64,000 bases of DNA, taken from assembly GCA_965206015.1 (NCBI GenBank), contig CBDBIW010000008.1, positions 15,669 to 79,668 of the forward strand, written 5' to 3'. The stretch comes from JAJCYL01 sp965206015. GTDB taxonomy: Bacteria > Bacteroidota > Bacteroidia > Cytophagales > Cyclobacteriaceae. The notes beneath the pieces were generated by a model. That model was not told where the DNA came from, made no database searches, and saw only the letters and a list, made by a program, of their open reading frames with translations. Shown piece by piece: positions 45,784-55,082 of this stretch. The stretch's first letter is position 1. Every line of letters starts with the position of its first letter. Both the position numbers and the translations under genes were made by a program.

Positions 45784-46505
45784 TTCCGACTCTCCATTTT
45801 AAGTTTAGTCAATAGAATCATCAATCCGGCAACTCCTGTAAAATAAATGATATCCCGGCTATCAATGAGCCCTCTACTCATGGCATCATAGTGATAAAGG
45901 ATGCCCAATTGAGCAATTTGAAGGGCCAGATCTCCCCAAACATCAATACCGGAAATGCTATCAAAACCGGAAAAAACAATGAAACAGAGAAAACAAGCAA
46001 CAGTGAAAGATATTATTTGATTATCGCTTAAAGACGACGAGAAGATACCAATCGAGGTGAATACTCCACCTAGTAGAATCAATCCAGTATAGCTGCCTGC
46101 TATTCCGGCACTATCTAGGTTACCGGATGGGTTTCCCAGTTGATGAATGGAGTAGTAATAGATCAACGTGGGTAGAATTGAAAAGATTACCAGGAAAAAA
46201 CCAGCGAAGTATTTAGCTAGTATTACTTGCAGATCGGTAAGTGGTCTGGTCAATAACAATTCCATTGTACCGGACTTTTGTTCTTCGGCCAGCATTCTCA
46301 TAGTGATAGCAGGAATGAGAAACATGAAAACATAAGGCCCCAAAGAGAACAATGTAATCATGTCTGCATAGCCATAGTCCAAAACGTTGGTATTGGGAAA
46401 TACCCACATTAACAGACCCATTCCCGTCAGGAAAACTGCAATCACAATGTAGGCAATCAATGAATCAAGAAAACCATTGATTTCCTTTAAGAACAGCGTG
46501 ATCAT
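45777..46505 (-). CDS. gldF: Gliding-motility ABC transporter permease GldF
   Basis: A 242-residue ABC-2-type permease with six hydrophobic segments. LEINGFLDSLIAYIVIAVFL-like sequence begins the protein. PAITMRMLAEEQKSGTMELL near residue 63 is the characteristic ABC-2 permease segment, and LTRPLTDLQVILAKYFAGF follows. It lies between gldA (4-bp overlap) and gldG (7-bp overlap). It would form the membrane channel of the GldAFG transporter, whose cargo is still unknown. Confidence 0.92.
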   Translation of the reverse strand: MITLFLKEINGFLDSLIAYIVIAVFLTGMGLLMWVFPNTNVLDYGYADMITLFSLGPYVFMFLIPAITMRMLAEEQKSGTMELLLTRPLTDLQVILAKYFAGFFLVIFSILPTLIYYYSIHQLGNPSGNLDSAGIAGSYTGLILLGGVFTSIGIFSSSLSDNQIISFTVACFLCFIVFSGFDSISGIDVWGDLALQIAQLGILYHYDAMSRGLIDSRDIIYFTGVAGLMILLTKLKMESRKW

Positions 46506-47425
46506 ACTTTCACCTCCTTTTGAGTCAATTGCTTGAAAACTTCTTCCAGGGAGCTATCAACTTGCTGCAGACCGGCTAATGGCCAATTATGTTTGGCAGC
46601 CAGCGCAAATATTTGAGCACTTATGTCTGCTTTGATATCTGTCCTCACTTCGTAAATTCCATCACCAATAACAGTAATTCCTTGTATTCCCTTCAGCTTA
46701 TTTAATGACCCTGTATCAATGGCTTGCTTGAATTCTAATCTGACCAACTCATAATCGTTTGTGGCCTTCAAATCAGAGACTTTACTATCTGCTACAATTT
46801 CACCCTGATGGATGATCACAGCTCTTTCACAGAGCACCCGAACTTCTTGCATAATGTGAGTTGAAAATATAACCGTCTTCTCTTTACTCATCTCCTTTAT
46901 CAGGTTTCTGATTTCTACTATCTGATTCGGGTCAAGCCCGGTAGTTGGTTCATCAAGAATCAGTACCTCCGGATCATGAACCAAGGACTGAGCCAGTCCT
47001 ACTCGTTGACGGTATCCTTTGGAAAGTGCACCTATCTGCTTATTCTGTTCTTGTGTTAGGCCGCAGAGGTCTACCATTTCTTTCACGCGATTCTTCAATT
47101 GAGAGCCCCTCATTTTGTGTAGACCTCCAATGAATGCCAGGTATTCGTGAACATACATCTCTAAGTAAAGAGGGTTGTGTTCTGGCAGGTAACCGACCTT
47201 TTCTCTTACCTCAACTGGATTTTCAACTACATTCAGATTAGACACATAAACTTCACCGTCTGTCGGTGGTAGATAACAAGTAGCAATTTTCATTGTAGTT
47301 GATTTGCCGGCTCCATTAGGCCCGAGAAAACCAACTATTTCCCCTCTGTCAGCAGAAAATGAGATTCCATCAACTGCTTTTTGCGTTCCGAAGGTTTTGG
47401 TAAGGTTTTGGACTTTTACTGACAT
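46502..47425 (-). CDS. gldA: Gliding-motility ABC transporter ATPase GldA
   Basis: A 307-residue ABC ATPase. Walker A is GPNGAGKST (about residue 35), the Q-loop lies in GYLPEHNPLY, and the ABC signature is LSKGYRQRVGLA (about 134). Walker B is VLILDEPTTGLDP and the H-loop is FSTHIMQEV. The C-terminal extension (AKHNWPLAGLQQVDSSLEEV) is normal for GldA/CcmA-type ATPases. It is first in a tight gldA-gldF-gldG operon. The call as GldA rests on this context as much as on motifs. Confidence 0.93.
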   Translation of the reverse strand: MSVKVQNLTKTFGTQKAVDGISFSADRGEIVGFLGPNGAGKSTTMKIATCYLPPTDGEVYVSNLNVVENPVEVREKVGYLPEHNPLYLEMYVHEYLAFIGGLHKMRGSQLKNRVKEMVDLCGLTQEQNKQIGALSKGYRQRVGLAQSLVHDPEVLILDEPTTGLDPNQIVEIRNLIKEMSKEKTVIFSTHIMQEVRVLCERAVIIHQGEIVADSKVSDLKATNDYELVRLEFKQAIDTGSLNKLKGIQGITVIGDGIYEVRTDIKADISAQIFALAAKHNWPLAGLQQVDSSLEEVFKQLTQKEVKV

Positions 47426-47449
47426 TAACTCTTTAAACGATAAATAGTA

Positions 47450-47793
47450 TTAATCTTTATTTGATAATATTAATTCGTCCACTTCTATCTTTAATTCCGG
47501 AAAATCTTTAATTATGATACCCCAAATGATCACATGATCGACGCTATCGTAAGCATGAATGACCCAATTTCTCAAATCAACAATACGCCTGGCGTTTTGC
47601 AATGGCAAATTAGGGTCTGATTCAGTATCCTGTTACTGGCTTCACCAATAATTTCAAATTTTCTCCCTACAGTTCTTCTCAATAATTTATCTTCTTGATA
47701 GACTTTGAAATCCCGTTGTTCCTCTAAGTATTTAAATATTGAATTGACAGACTCTTGAGTATCAAATAAATATTTCCTGAGGTCTTTATTCAT
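47450..47793 (-). pseudogene. HepT-like HEPN toxin, one-base frameshift
   Basis: ATG 47793 (MNKDLRKYLFDTQESVNSIF) overlaps the stop of the MNT gene (ATGA). The frame is correct through GRKFEIIGEASNRI; then one base is missing near 47635. After it, the +1 frame continues DPNLPLQNARRIVDLRNWVI and HAYDSVDHVIIWGIIIKDFP, to TAA 47450-47452. The HEPN RNase motif Rx4-6H is present as RNWVIH. So the catalytic motif survives but is out of frame with the start. HEPN toxins cleave RNA and are held in check by the partner nucleotidyltransferase. Confidence 0.8.
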
Positions 47794-48111
47794 TCCTCAA
47801 AGAGCAATTGTTTCTGAACATCAACACTTTTAATGAAATAAGTATTATGTAGGGATTTGTCGGTGAGCATATCAACCTTTTTATCTGAAATTTTTTCAAA
47901 AATGTCGTGAAGTTCAAAGTAACTATCGGCATAATTTTCCGGTTTCAAATCTTTAAATGATATTATCTTTAAATGATATTAATAAATCAGCATCACTATT
48001 TGCTGTAAAATTATTAGTCACTGATGAACCAAAGGCATATAAATTCCTTACGTTGTACTTTCTGCAATACGCTTTAGTCTCATCAAGATTATCAAGTAAA
48101 ATTGAATTCAT
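47790..48111 (-). pseudogene. MNT-family nucleotidyltransferase antitoxin, frameshifted by a 16-bp tandem duplication
   Basis: ATG 48111 gives MNSILLDNLDETKAYCRKYN and then the nucleotidyltransferase motif FGSSVTNNFTANSDADLLIS (GSx9-10DxD). The frame is broken by an exact tandem duplication of ATCTTTAAATGATATT (47949-47964 and 47965-47980), which introduces a stop. Removing one copy reconnects to DLKPENYADSYFELHDIFEK and VDVQKQLLFEE, ending TGA 47790-47792. The pair MNT/HepT is a known type VII toxin-antitoxin module in which the nucleotidyltransferase modifies the HEPN toxin. Both genes are inactivated here. Confidence 0.8.
47949..47980. repeat. 16-bp tandem duplication inside the MNT antitoxin gene
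   Basis: ATCTTTAAATGATATT occurs twice without spacer (47949-47964 and 47965-47980). The extra 16 bases shift the reading frame of the antitoxin gene. This is the clearest case where a short tandem duplication is itself the inactivating mutation. Confidence 0.9.
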
Positions 48112-48145
48112 CAATACAAAGCTCAATAAATCACTAATTAACTCA

Positions 48146-48841
48146 TTACCCTTTCGGTTTCAATGGTCTGACTTCTATATCGGTGTGATGATAATTGGTG
48201 CTTGATTCCAATACGTGGACCACGGTAGAAGCAATATCTTCTGGCATCATTTTATTACTGCTGGCTCCAAACGCTTCAATGTTGTCGAAGAAATTAGTCT
48301 CTACTGACCCGGGATAAATACAAGTCACTTTAATGCCAAAATCACGAAGTTCCATGAACAATGAATGAGACAGCCCGGTTACAGCGTGTTTAGTAGCTGT
48401 GTAACCAACCATGTTTTTAACCGGGTTAAGTCCTGCAATGGAACCAATATTGACGATATGCCCCTCGTTTTTAGATTTCATATTACCCACCATCTGTTGA
48501 GTACAATGAAAAATGCCATGAACATTGACATTAAACATACCCATCCAATCTTCAGTTTTGATTTCATTAAATGGACCATAAACACCATATCCAGCATTGT
48601 TGATCAGGATTCTAATGTCACTACCAAGGGCCGCTTTGGTTTTTTCATAACTTGTTTTCACCGATTGTTCATCCGCCACATCAGTTTCAAAAAAGTGAAA
48701 ATTGGGGTCATCCAATCCATTTGGAGCAGATCTACTCCAACCCGCAACCCTGACACCATTTTTAAGTAATGATCTAGCAATGGACAGCCCGATCCCTTTA
48801 CTTACGCCGGTAACAACGGCCACTTTATCTTTTAAATTCAT
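48146..48841 (-). CDS. Short-chain dehydrogenase/reductase (SDR)
   Basis: A 231-residue classical SDR. The cofactor-binding TGVSKGIGLSIA (TGxxxGIG) is at about residue 12, NNAGYGVYGP near 82, and the catalytic Ser near GSIAGLN at 133. The YxxxK tetrad is YTATKHAV near 146-150. RSAPNG at the end of the second strand suggests NADP preference, though this is uncertain. The substrate is unknown. It starts one base after the purine nucleoside phosphorylase stop, so the two are co-transcribed. Confidence 0.9.
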   Translation of the reverse strand: MNLKDKVAVVTGVSKGIGLSIARSLLKNGVRVAGWSRSAPNGLDDPNFHFFETDVADEQSVKTSYEKTKAALGSDIRILINNAGYGVYGPFNEIKTEDWMGMFNVNVHGIFHCTQQMVGNMKSKNEGHIVNIGSIAGLNPVKNMVGYTATKHAVTGLSHSLFMELRDFGIKVTCIYPGSVETNFFDNIEAFGASSNKMMPEDIASTVVHVLESSTNYHHTDIEVRPLKPKG

Positions 48842-49663
48842 CTAGTTTTGATTGGTTATAAGTTCCTTAATGATTTTCGTCATATTCGGCTCCGCTTTTA
48901 TTGCAGCTGCTATTATCTCTTCAACCACGACTTTCTTAATCTGCCCCGGAAAGCAAAGATCGGTAATTACTGATATAGCAAAGCACGGCAAGTCCATGTG
49001 CCTGGCTACTATATTTTCTGGCACTGTAGACATTCCAACAGCATCTGCACCAATGATCCCGAGGTACTTGTACTCAGCCCTGGTTTCCAAGTTTGGGCCA
49101 GTTACCGCAGCGTATACGCCTTGATGCACCGTCAGGTTATTTTCTTTGGCAATTTGAAGTGCTTGAGCTATCAATTGTTGATCGTAGGGCTCGCTCATAT
49201 CAGGAAATCGACCGCCCAATTGGTCAATGTTTTTTCCTGTCAATGGATTCTCTGGCATCAAATTAATGTGGTCATCAATGATCATAAGATCAGAAATATT
49301 GTAGTCCTCATTGAGTGCTCCGGCTGCATTGGATACAAAGAGCTTCTCAATCCCCAAAAGTTTGAGCACCCTCACCGGAAAGGTGATCTCTTTCATGGAA
49401 TAACCTTCATAATAATGAAAGCGACCTTGCATGACCACTACATTTTTACCCTCCAATAAGCCAAAGATTAGCTTTCCAGGGTGGAATTCAATAGTTGATA
49501 ACGGAAAATGGGGGATATCTTCATAATTGATTACTTCTTCAACTTCAATCTCATTTACAAGGGCTCCTAAACCTGTCCCAAGGATAATACCATACTTCGG
49601 ATTGGGGACACCCTTGTTTTTAATGAAATTAACGGCTTCTTGAATTTTCTCTATCCTAATCAA
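48842..49663 (-). CDS. Purine nucleoside phosphorylase (trimeric type)
   Basis: A 273-residue PNP of the trimeric family that cleaves inosine and guanosine phosphorolytically. GIILGTGLGAL near residue 25 is the phosphate-binding loop, and MQGRFHYYEGY near 78 has the conserved His of the active site. VSNAAGALNEDY near 109 (NAAGG-like) and TGPNLETRAEYKYLGIIGAD near 187 bind the base. GMSTVPENIVARHM is the diagnostic segment near 212. Length and order of motifs are typical. It is upstream of, and contiguous with, the SDR gene. Confidence 0.95.
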   Translation of the reverse strand: MIRIEKIQEAVNFIKNKGVPNPKYGIILGTGLGALVNEIEVEEVINYEDIPHFPLSTIEFHPGKLIFGLLEGKNVVVMQGRFHYYEGYSMKEITFPVRVLKLLGIEKLFVSNAAGALNEDYNISDLMIIDDHINLMPENPLTGKNIDQLGGRFPDMSEPYDQQLIAQALQIAKENNLTVHQGVYAAVTGPNLETRAEYKYLGIIGADAVGMSTVPENIVARHMDLPCFAISVITDLCFPGQIKKVVVEEIIAAAIKAEPNMTKIIKELITNQN

Positions 49664-49958
49664 TTTTCATTCGGGCTTTGTTGGTAATCGGCTAAATTCG
49701 GATCAAAATTAACTGCATGTCACAAAGAGAACTAATCCCTTTAAAAGAACGGCCACCCGATCCCGTTTTGTTGATTTTTTTTCTACATCAATGTAGTCTT
49801 TATTACATACATGTTTGACATGGAACAGTTAGTAATTGCCGATCCTGATAATTTTAAGTACCCCTGGTGGCCACCAAAATTTATGGTCGATCTAGTTCAC
49901 TGGTGGGGTTTTACATTTGATCCCGCCATCTGCCAATGCTTCGTGGATTATCTTTCCC
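49664..49958 (+). other. Gene remnant of unknown origin between PNP and an IS5 fragment
   Basis: Two plus-strand frames have coherent composition: MSQRELIPLKERPPDPVLLI from about 49718, and MFDMEQLVIADPDNFKYPWW from 49811 with WPPKFMVDLVHWWGFTFDP. They may be pieces of one gene joined by a frameshift near 49810. I do not recognise it. It is cut where the IS5-like fragment begins, around 49959. Confidence 0.35.
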
Positions 49959-50264
49959 TTAATATTTATTCTCAGAATGAGAAATCTTTTTGGTCATCAG
50001 TGAGCTCAATCTACTAAACGTACTATGAACAGGGGAGACTTCATCCATACTCATACCACAAAAATAACTGAACGACAGGCTGTCATTAATCCTGTCTTCT
50101 ACTTCATTATCATTTAACCTGTACCAGGTTTGCAGAAGACAGGCTTTGAATAGCAATAAGCCGTCGTCAGCCGACTTGCCTGTTGCACTCTTGCCTTTGG
50201 TGTAGTATTGGCTAATAACCCCATCTATTGTAGTCCAATCTAACAGTGCATTGAGAACGGTCTT
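49959..50264 (-). pseudogene. IS5-family transposase, N-terminal fragment
   Basis: The transposase part runs ALLDWTTIDGVISQYYTKGK and SATGKSADDGLLLFKACLLQ, then VEDRINDSLSFSYFCGMSMD, matching the N-terminal part of the transposase at 58938. It is not preceded by a proper start of its own: the residues before KTV come from the 121-bp repeat at 50265-50385. The DDE core is absent. The repeat-IS5 boundary reads AAGACCGTT, similar to the end of the other IS5 elements here. Confidence 0.75.
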
Positions 50265-50385
50265 ATACGATCTTTTATTAGAGACCATTTGGTTTAGCCG
50301 GGCATTGAAGTGCATTGCCCAGGGAGCGGGAATTGCAAAGCAACGGAGCAACTTGGGTCAGCTTTAGCGGAATGGCACTTCAACG
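50265..50385. repeat. 121-bp partly palindromic repeat, copy R1
   Basis: This copy is about 95% identical by eye to R2 (52543-52663) and R3 (54962-55082). Near its ends TTGAAGTGC (50304-50312) pairs with GGCACTTCAA (50374-50383). A central hairpin TTGCAAAGCAA is present. On the minus strand it begins CGTTGAAGTGCC. It is downstream of gene A2. It could be part of an attC-like cassette junction, or a MITE/IS-end relic. Confidence 0.8.
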
Positions 50386-50492
50386 TCCAAATAAAATAAG
50401 TGCGCTCATACTGTGCTAGAAATACAAATCTTCCGATCTGGTACTTTATTTTCTACGAAGGGAAGTAAGCGCATTCGTTTTATTGTTTGTTA
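50386..50492. repeat. Cassette-specific hairpin region downstream of gene A2
   Basis: It holds imperfect arms (AATAAAATAAGTGCGC and GCGCATTCGTTTTATT), and its outer limit carries TTTGTTAGTGAAA just outside the A2 stop. The same sequence occurs at 55083-55189. A different hairpin occupies this place in module B (52668-52697). The region would be the cassette-specific part of an attC-like site. Confidence 0.6.
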
Positions 50493-50499
50493 GTGAAAG

Positions 50500-50994
50500 T
50501 TATTCACAATTTTCAGCATTTTGCATGTCAATAGAAGTGAAACTATATGAAAATTGAACACTATTGATGCCTTTAACTACTGATGTAACTGATGAAGTAT
50601 AGCCATCTATGTTTTGGGTAGTAGGGCCTTCTCCGCTTTCAAAAAGCACACATTGATTATTATCAAATTCAATTAGCACATCACCCCTGCCTTGAAACCC
50701 TTCGAAAATTCCAGTACAACACGTTTCAAGATCAAGCTCCTTTGAAGTATCATACTCAGCCTCAATATCCATCTCATAGGTTCCCATAGGGTCGATCTCA
50801 AATACTGGAATTTTTTGACCATTTTTATGATATTGAAAGTACTTAATGCCACTATCTGTTTCATTGAAGTAGACAACTTTTACATTAATTGGGCCATTAT
50901 GTGCATCTTGAATTTCACATGATATTAATGCAGATAATGTGATTAAACTAATTCCAGTGAGCAAATAGCGCATCCAAGTTATTTTCTGTTGCAT
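50500..50994 (-). CDS. Small lipoprotein of unknown function (module A2)
   Basis: A lipoprotein with a lipobox (ISLITLSALISC). Either ATG 50994 or ATG 50973 could start it; the second gives a more typical 20-residue signal. The mature part (about 130 residues) has VKVVYFNETDSGIKYFQYHK and TSSVTSVVKGINSVQFSYSF and no catalytic motif. Its 5' end overlaps the 3' end of the protease-like gene A1 (50948) by about 26-47 bases. It is duplicated with no visible amino-acid change at 55197. It might be an inhibitor or partner of the protease lipoprotein; this is inference from pairing only. Confidence 0.75.
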   Translation of the reverse strand: MQQKITWMRYLLTGISLITLSALISCEIQDAHNGPINVKVVYFNETDSGIKYFQYHKNGQKIPVFEIDPMGTYEMDIEAEYDTSKELDLETCCTGIFEGFQGRGDVLIEFDNNQCVLFESGEGPTTQNIDGYTSSVTSVVKGINSVQFSYSFTSIDMQNAENCE

Positions 50995-52350
50995 TGTTGT
51001 ATCTGTTTTTAATATTGTCTCTCCAACTATTCCAGGATTCTCGTCCTTTTAACGCATCTTCTATTTGACGAATTGAGTAACCGCTAACTTGATCTGAGTA
51101 GCTTTTTGTAGAACTAACCCAAGGATTAGAATCTGTGAAATAATTTCGAGATGCTGTGGTCTTAGAACCATCAATCATGTCTTGAACTACTCCTGCTTGT
51201 ATTTTGAGGATTCCAAATCTTGGTTTGGGCTAAAATCCCCAAGACTCTTCTCCAAGCTGCGTGACTTCCATTGCTATCATTATTTTGTTCATTAATTGCT
51301 GCAATTTTTAATTGTGGTCTCCAGAAACTATTTAGAGGGGGTCGTCTTAATCCTGAAATATTTCTGTAGTAATAATGATGAGATGCTCGAAAAATTGTAG
51401 CGTAGAATTCTTGAGTACCATTTCTGATATCCACATTCCAATCACCTCTTCTTTTTGGCCCATCTAATTTGGCTTGACCAATATTGCCACTTCTGATGCT
51501 AAAATGATTCCTTTCCCATTTTAAACTATAATTAGCATCTCTTCTGAATCTCCCACCACAAGAGTAGCGACCTTGTGTGTCGGCAAATCCTTTATGCGTA
51601 GTAAACCATCTTCTTGCACGAACTTCAATTCCTTCAACACCTACAAAGCGATTCAGATTATCGTCCCATACCCTGATAGTTCCAGATGGTCTCCATTTGC
51701 TTCTTCTAGCATTGGAATAACCACCGACACTAACATCTTCTTTTACCAAATTCCCAGTTAACACAAGAGACTTATCCACAAGAGCATCTATAAATTCTGA
51801 TGATGCAATTCTTCCTTCTGCATTGTCCTCATCGTATTCATCGCTATCCTCATCAGGGATGAAGAGCTCTGCTAAAAGTTCATAATCGACTCCTACTGGA
51901 AGCTCCTTTTCCACCTCAACCGCACAGTACTGACAGGTTGGCTGGTCAACTGGAATATCTGGATCATGATAAAAATCACCTTCTTCTTCTATTTCATAAT
52001 CCAGTGGGTAATCATAAAGGATGAGAGTTGAGTCTCTTTTTAAAGCTGATAACTCATCTTCGTCTTTTGGCTTGAACCTGATATAGAGATGAGTGGTAGT
52101 GATTTCTGGTTCTTCTCCATTCGTTCGACCATTAGGGTTAGAAGCATTAAGGCTTTCCAGAGCTTTCTTCATGTTTTCAACTGAGTAAGGATTTTCCAGC
52201 TGTTCACCCAGTTTGGTCATTCCTTCCGTATCATTTTCAGTAAGAAAGGTTTGCTTCTTCTGCAGGAGATATGATCTCATTTTCATTTTGACAGGAATAA
52301 ATCAACATTCCAATCAGGGTTATAATTAGCAACCGATAGCTGTTTTTCAT
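50948..52350 (-). pseudogene. Zinc-protease-like lipoprotein (module A1), frameshifted and catalytic segment deleted
   Basis: ATG 52350 encodes a lipoprotein signal (MKNSYRLLIITLIGMLIYSC). A frameshift near 52260 moves into the main 371-residue frame, which includes LYIRFKPKDEDELSALKRDS, an acidic linker, and RVWDDNLNRFVGVEGIEVRA. It continues through WERNHFSIRSGNIGQAK to RRVLGILAQTKIW. At this point the HExxH-containing 80-odd residues seen in B1 are absent, and another frameshift leads to YSDQVSGYSIRQIEDALKGR. It is therefore inactive as a peptidase. Its 5' half is nearly identical to B1 and its 3' half to C1. Confidence 0.8.
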
Positions 52351-52542
52351 TTGTTTTTCACTTTACTTTTTGGTTAAACATTTTCACTAATGACCTGCTA
52401 AACGCAGTTACGTTTTGCATTTAAAATTTATGTAACAAAGTTACGGATAAATTTTAAAGACAAGTAGAACGTGACCAAATTGTTGTTTAGCTTCTGTTGA
52501 AGCGTCTTTTCCCTCCGTGGACAGCTAAAGCCGTAAAGTATG

Positions 52543-52663
52543 ATACGATCTTTTATCAGAGACCATTTGGTTTAGCCGGGCATTGAAGTGCATTGCCCAG
52601 GGAGCGGGAATTGCAAAGCAACGGAGCAACTTGAGTCGGCTTTAGCTGAATGGCACTTCAACG
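52543..52663. repeat. 121-bp partly palindromic repeat, copy R2
   Basis: Same unit as R1 and R3. It lies between the 5' flank of A1 and the 3' end of module B. On the minus strand, it is followed by the leader region of A1. The hairpin at 52668-52697 adjoins it on the module B side. Confidence 0.85.
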
Positions 52664-52667
52664 GTGA

Positions 52668-52706
52668 GTATAAGCCCCGTTTTAATGGGGCTTATACATT
52701 GTTAGC
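52668..52706. repeat. attC-like hairpin downstream of gene B2
   Basis: GTATAAGCCCC (52668-52678) and GGGGCTTATAC (52687-52697) form a perfect 11-bp stem. On the minus strand it is bounded by GCTAAC (52706-52701) on one side and ACCGTTGAAG on the other. The AAC...GTT pairing around a stem is what integron attC sites show. It also could terminate transcription of the cassette genes, but no T tract follows. Confidence 0.65.
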
Positions 52707-52713
52707 AAAAGTG

Positions 52714-53157
52714 CTATTGTTGTATCTCAAATTCCCACTCTTTTATTTTTTGATCTTTAGTGTCAACTGACTTTATAAGTTCATAATTTTCCTCACAAAG
52801 AGGATTTGTTGTTAAATCACAATTAGCGTTAATATAAGTAATCGTTTTAGATACTGATTCTAGTCTAACTGAATCATAAGGAGTAATACTACCAAAAGGA
52901 GGAGTGCTAATCTGACCAGTAGTACCAGTTAAAGACGACTCATACAATAAAACATTTTCATTCTCTGCAATAACAGACTCATGAGCTTTATTAGAAGGTA
53001 GCGTTGTGTTACCAAACCAAGTAAGTTTTACAGGTTCATTTGTGGTATTCATCATATAATACCTGGTATAACCTGTTGGTCCACAATCATTACAATCAGT
53101 ATCGCAAGAATTCGCCATTAATGCAATACTGCACAGTATGCCTATTAGTTTTTTCAT
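52714..53157 (-). CDS. Small lipoprotein of unknown function (module B2)
   Basis: A 147-residue lipoprotein: MKKLIGILCSIALMANSC gives a clear lipobox. CDTDCNDCGPTGYTRYYMMN follows, then VKLTWFGNTTLPSNKAHESV and a C-terminal beta-like region. It is unlike A2/C2 in sequence but occupies the same position. Its ATG overlaps the stop of the protease gene B1 (ATGA), so it is translationally coupled. A secreted partner or inhibitor role is possible but unproven. Confidence 0.75.
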   Translation of the reverse strand: MKKLIGILCSIALMANSCDTDCNDCGPTGYTRYYMMNTTNEPVKLTWFGNTTLPSNKAHESVIAENENVLLYESSLTGTTGQISTPPFGSITPYDSVRLESVSKTITYINANCDLTTNPLCEENYELIKSVDTKDQKIKEWEFEIQQ

Positions 53158-54769
53158 CTTGATAGATTTATATATTGTTCAAAAAGTTCGTCAAGAAAAC
53201 CCCTGGTAGGATTATTAGGATACCTATTCCTTAAATTATCTCTTAGGTTTTGAATATTACTACTATTACTTACGACAGCTTCAATTTGTGCAATTGTGTA
53301 GCCTGAGACTCTGTCAAAGGGGCGCGTATTACCTGTTACACCTTGATTGGTGTTGTCCATAAGATCAATTATCAGCGGAGTGTACTGGTTATCCCCAGCT
53401 GGAGATGGAGAAGTCATCCAGTCAAAGTCTACATTAGCCCACCAATTATGATTGGGGTATCTTAATCTGGTTAATGACCAAGCTACTCCTATTGCCCAGC
53501 TTTCCTGGAGTTTGTCCTCAGTTCTGCCATTGTCCCAATCTCCTTTTCTGAATTCCCAATGAGAAGCATGTGCAAGCTCATGTAATGTTGTGTTATAAAG
53601 CCTCTCTGACCCCACTATATTGTTGTTTTCACGTCTATACATTCTAACTTGGTTTCTTATTCCTAAGTACCTTCTATCGTCATTGTGGCTTGCTCTCCCG
53701 CCTTTGTCAAAACCACCTATTTTCATTTGCGGCTTCCAAAAACTATTGAGTGGAGGACGGCTTAATCCTAGAATATTACCATAATAGTAATGGTGAGCTC
53801 CTAAGTGAATGAATGCATAAAACTGCTGAATGTCATTGTCTTGAATATCAACGTTCCAGTCTCCTCTTCTCTTTGGACCATCCATTTTTGCTTGACCAAT
53901 TGAGCCTGAGCGAATACTGTAATGATTCCTTTCCCATTTTAAACTGTAATTAGCATCTCTTCTGAATCTCCCACCACAAGAGTAGCGACCTTGTGTGTCG
54001 GCAAATCCTTTATGCGTAGTAAACCATCTTCTTGCACGAACTTCAATTCCTTCAACACCTACAAAGCGATTCAGATTATCGTCCCATACCCTGATAGTTC
54101 CAGATGGTCTCCATTTGCTTCTTCTAGCATGGGAATAACCACCGACACTAACATCTTCTTTTACCAAATTCCCAGTTAACACAAGAGACTTATCCACAAG
54201 AGCATCTATAAATTCTGATGATGCAATTCTTCCTTCTGCATTGTCCTCATCGTATTCATCACTATCCTCATCAGGGATGAAGAGCTCTGCTAAAAGTTCA
54301 TAATCGACTCCTACTGGAAGCTCCTTTTCCACCTCAACCGCACAGTACTGACAGGTTGGCTGGTCAACTGGAATATCTGGATCATGATAAAAGTCACCAG
54401 TTTCTTCTATCTCATAATCCAGAGGGTAATCGTACAGCACGAATGTTGAATCGTTTTTTTAAGATTGCCAGTTCATTTTCATCTTTTGGTTTAAATCGAA
54501 TATAAAGATGAGTAGTGGTGATCTCTATATTCTTCTTCGCTAGTTCGTCCGGATTAGTAGCTCTTATAAGGCTTTCCAGAGCCTTTTTCATGTTTGAAAC
54601 AGAGTAGGGGTTCTCAAGCTGTTCACCCAGTTTGGTCATTCCTTCCGTATCATTTTCAGTAAGAAAGGTTTGCTTCTTCTGCAGGAGATATGATCTCATT
54701 TTCATTTTGACAGGAATAAATCAACATTCCAATCAGGGTTATAATTAGCAACCGATAGCTGTTTTTCAT
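53154..54769 (-). pseudogene. Zinc-protease-like lipoprotein (module B1), catalytic motif intact but two frameshifts
   Basis: The C-terminal 428 residues are open and carry the peptidase motif NTTLHELAHASHWEF (HExxH at about 53570), with ESWAIGVAWSL as a possible third-ligand Glu region. The N-terminus is broken twice. One frameshift follows the lipoprotein signal (MKNSYRLLIITLIG, shared with A1). The second is in a run of As near 54455, where one A less than expected separates ELAILKK from LYDYPLDYEIEE. The middle shows RVWDDNLNRFVGVEGIEVRA, a beta domain common to A1/C1. If repaired it would be an outer-membrane or periplasmic metalloprotease of about 530 residues. Confidence 0.75.
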
Positions 54770-54961
54770 TTGTTTTTCACTTTACTTTTTGGTTAAACAT
54801 TTTCACTAATGACCTGCTAAACGCAGTTACGTTTTGCATTTAAAATTTATGTAACAAAGTTACGGATAAATTTTAAAGACAAGTAGAACGTGACCAAATT
54901 GTTGTTTAGCTTCTGTTGAAGCGTCTTTTCCCTCCGTGGACAGCTAAAGCCGTAAAGTATG

Positions 54962-55082
54962 ATACGATCTTTTATCAGAGACCATTTGGTTTAGCAGGGC
55001 ATTGAAGTGCATTGCCCAGGGAGCGGGAATTGCAAAGCAACGGAGCAACTTGAGTCGGCTTTAGCTGAATGGCACTTCAACG
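54962..55082. repeat. 121-bp partly palindromic repeat, copy R3
   Basis: Same unit as R1 and R2, located between the 5' flank of B1 and the 3' end of module C. It differs from R2 by a single C-to-A change in TTTAGCAGGGC by eye. The unit is directly followed by the A/C-type hairpin region. Confidence 0.85.

Noticed and set aside
50265..50351. Start region of the IS5-like ORF at 49959 (first about 30 residues)
   Set aside because: These codons lie in the 121-bp repeat and encode the same residues next to unrelated sequence in R2 and R3, so they are not transposase sequence.
52668..52697. The 11-bp stem after B2 as a simple terminator
   Set aside because: No T tract follows on the minus strand and the stem is bounded by CTAAC/CGTTG motifs, so a junction role is preferred, though termination cannot be excluded.
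50265..55082. The 121-bp repeats as a CRISPR array
   Set aside because: Only three copies more than 2 kb apart, with genes rather than short spacers between them, and no cas genes.
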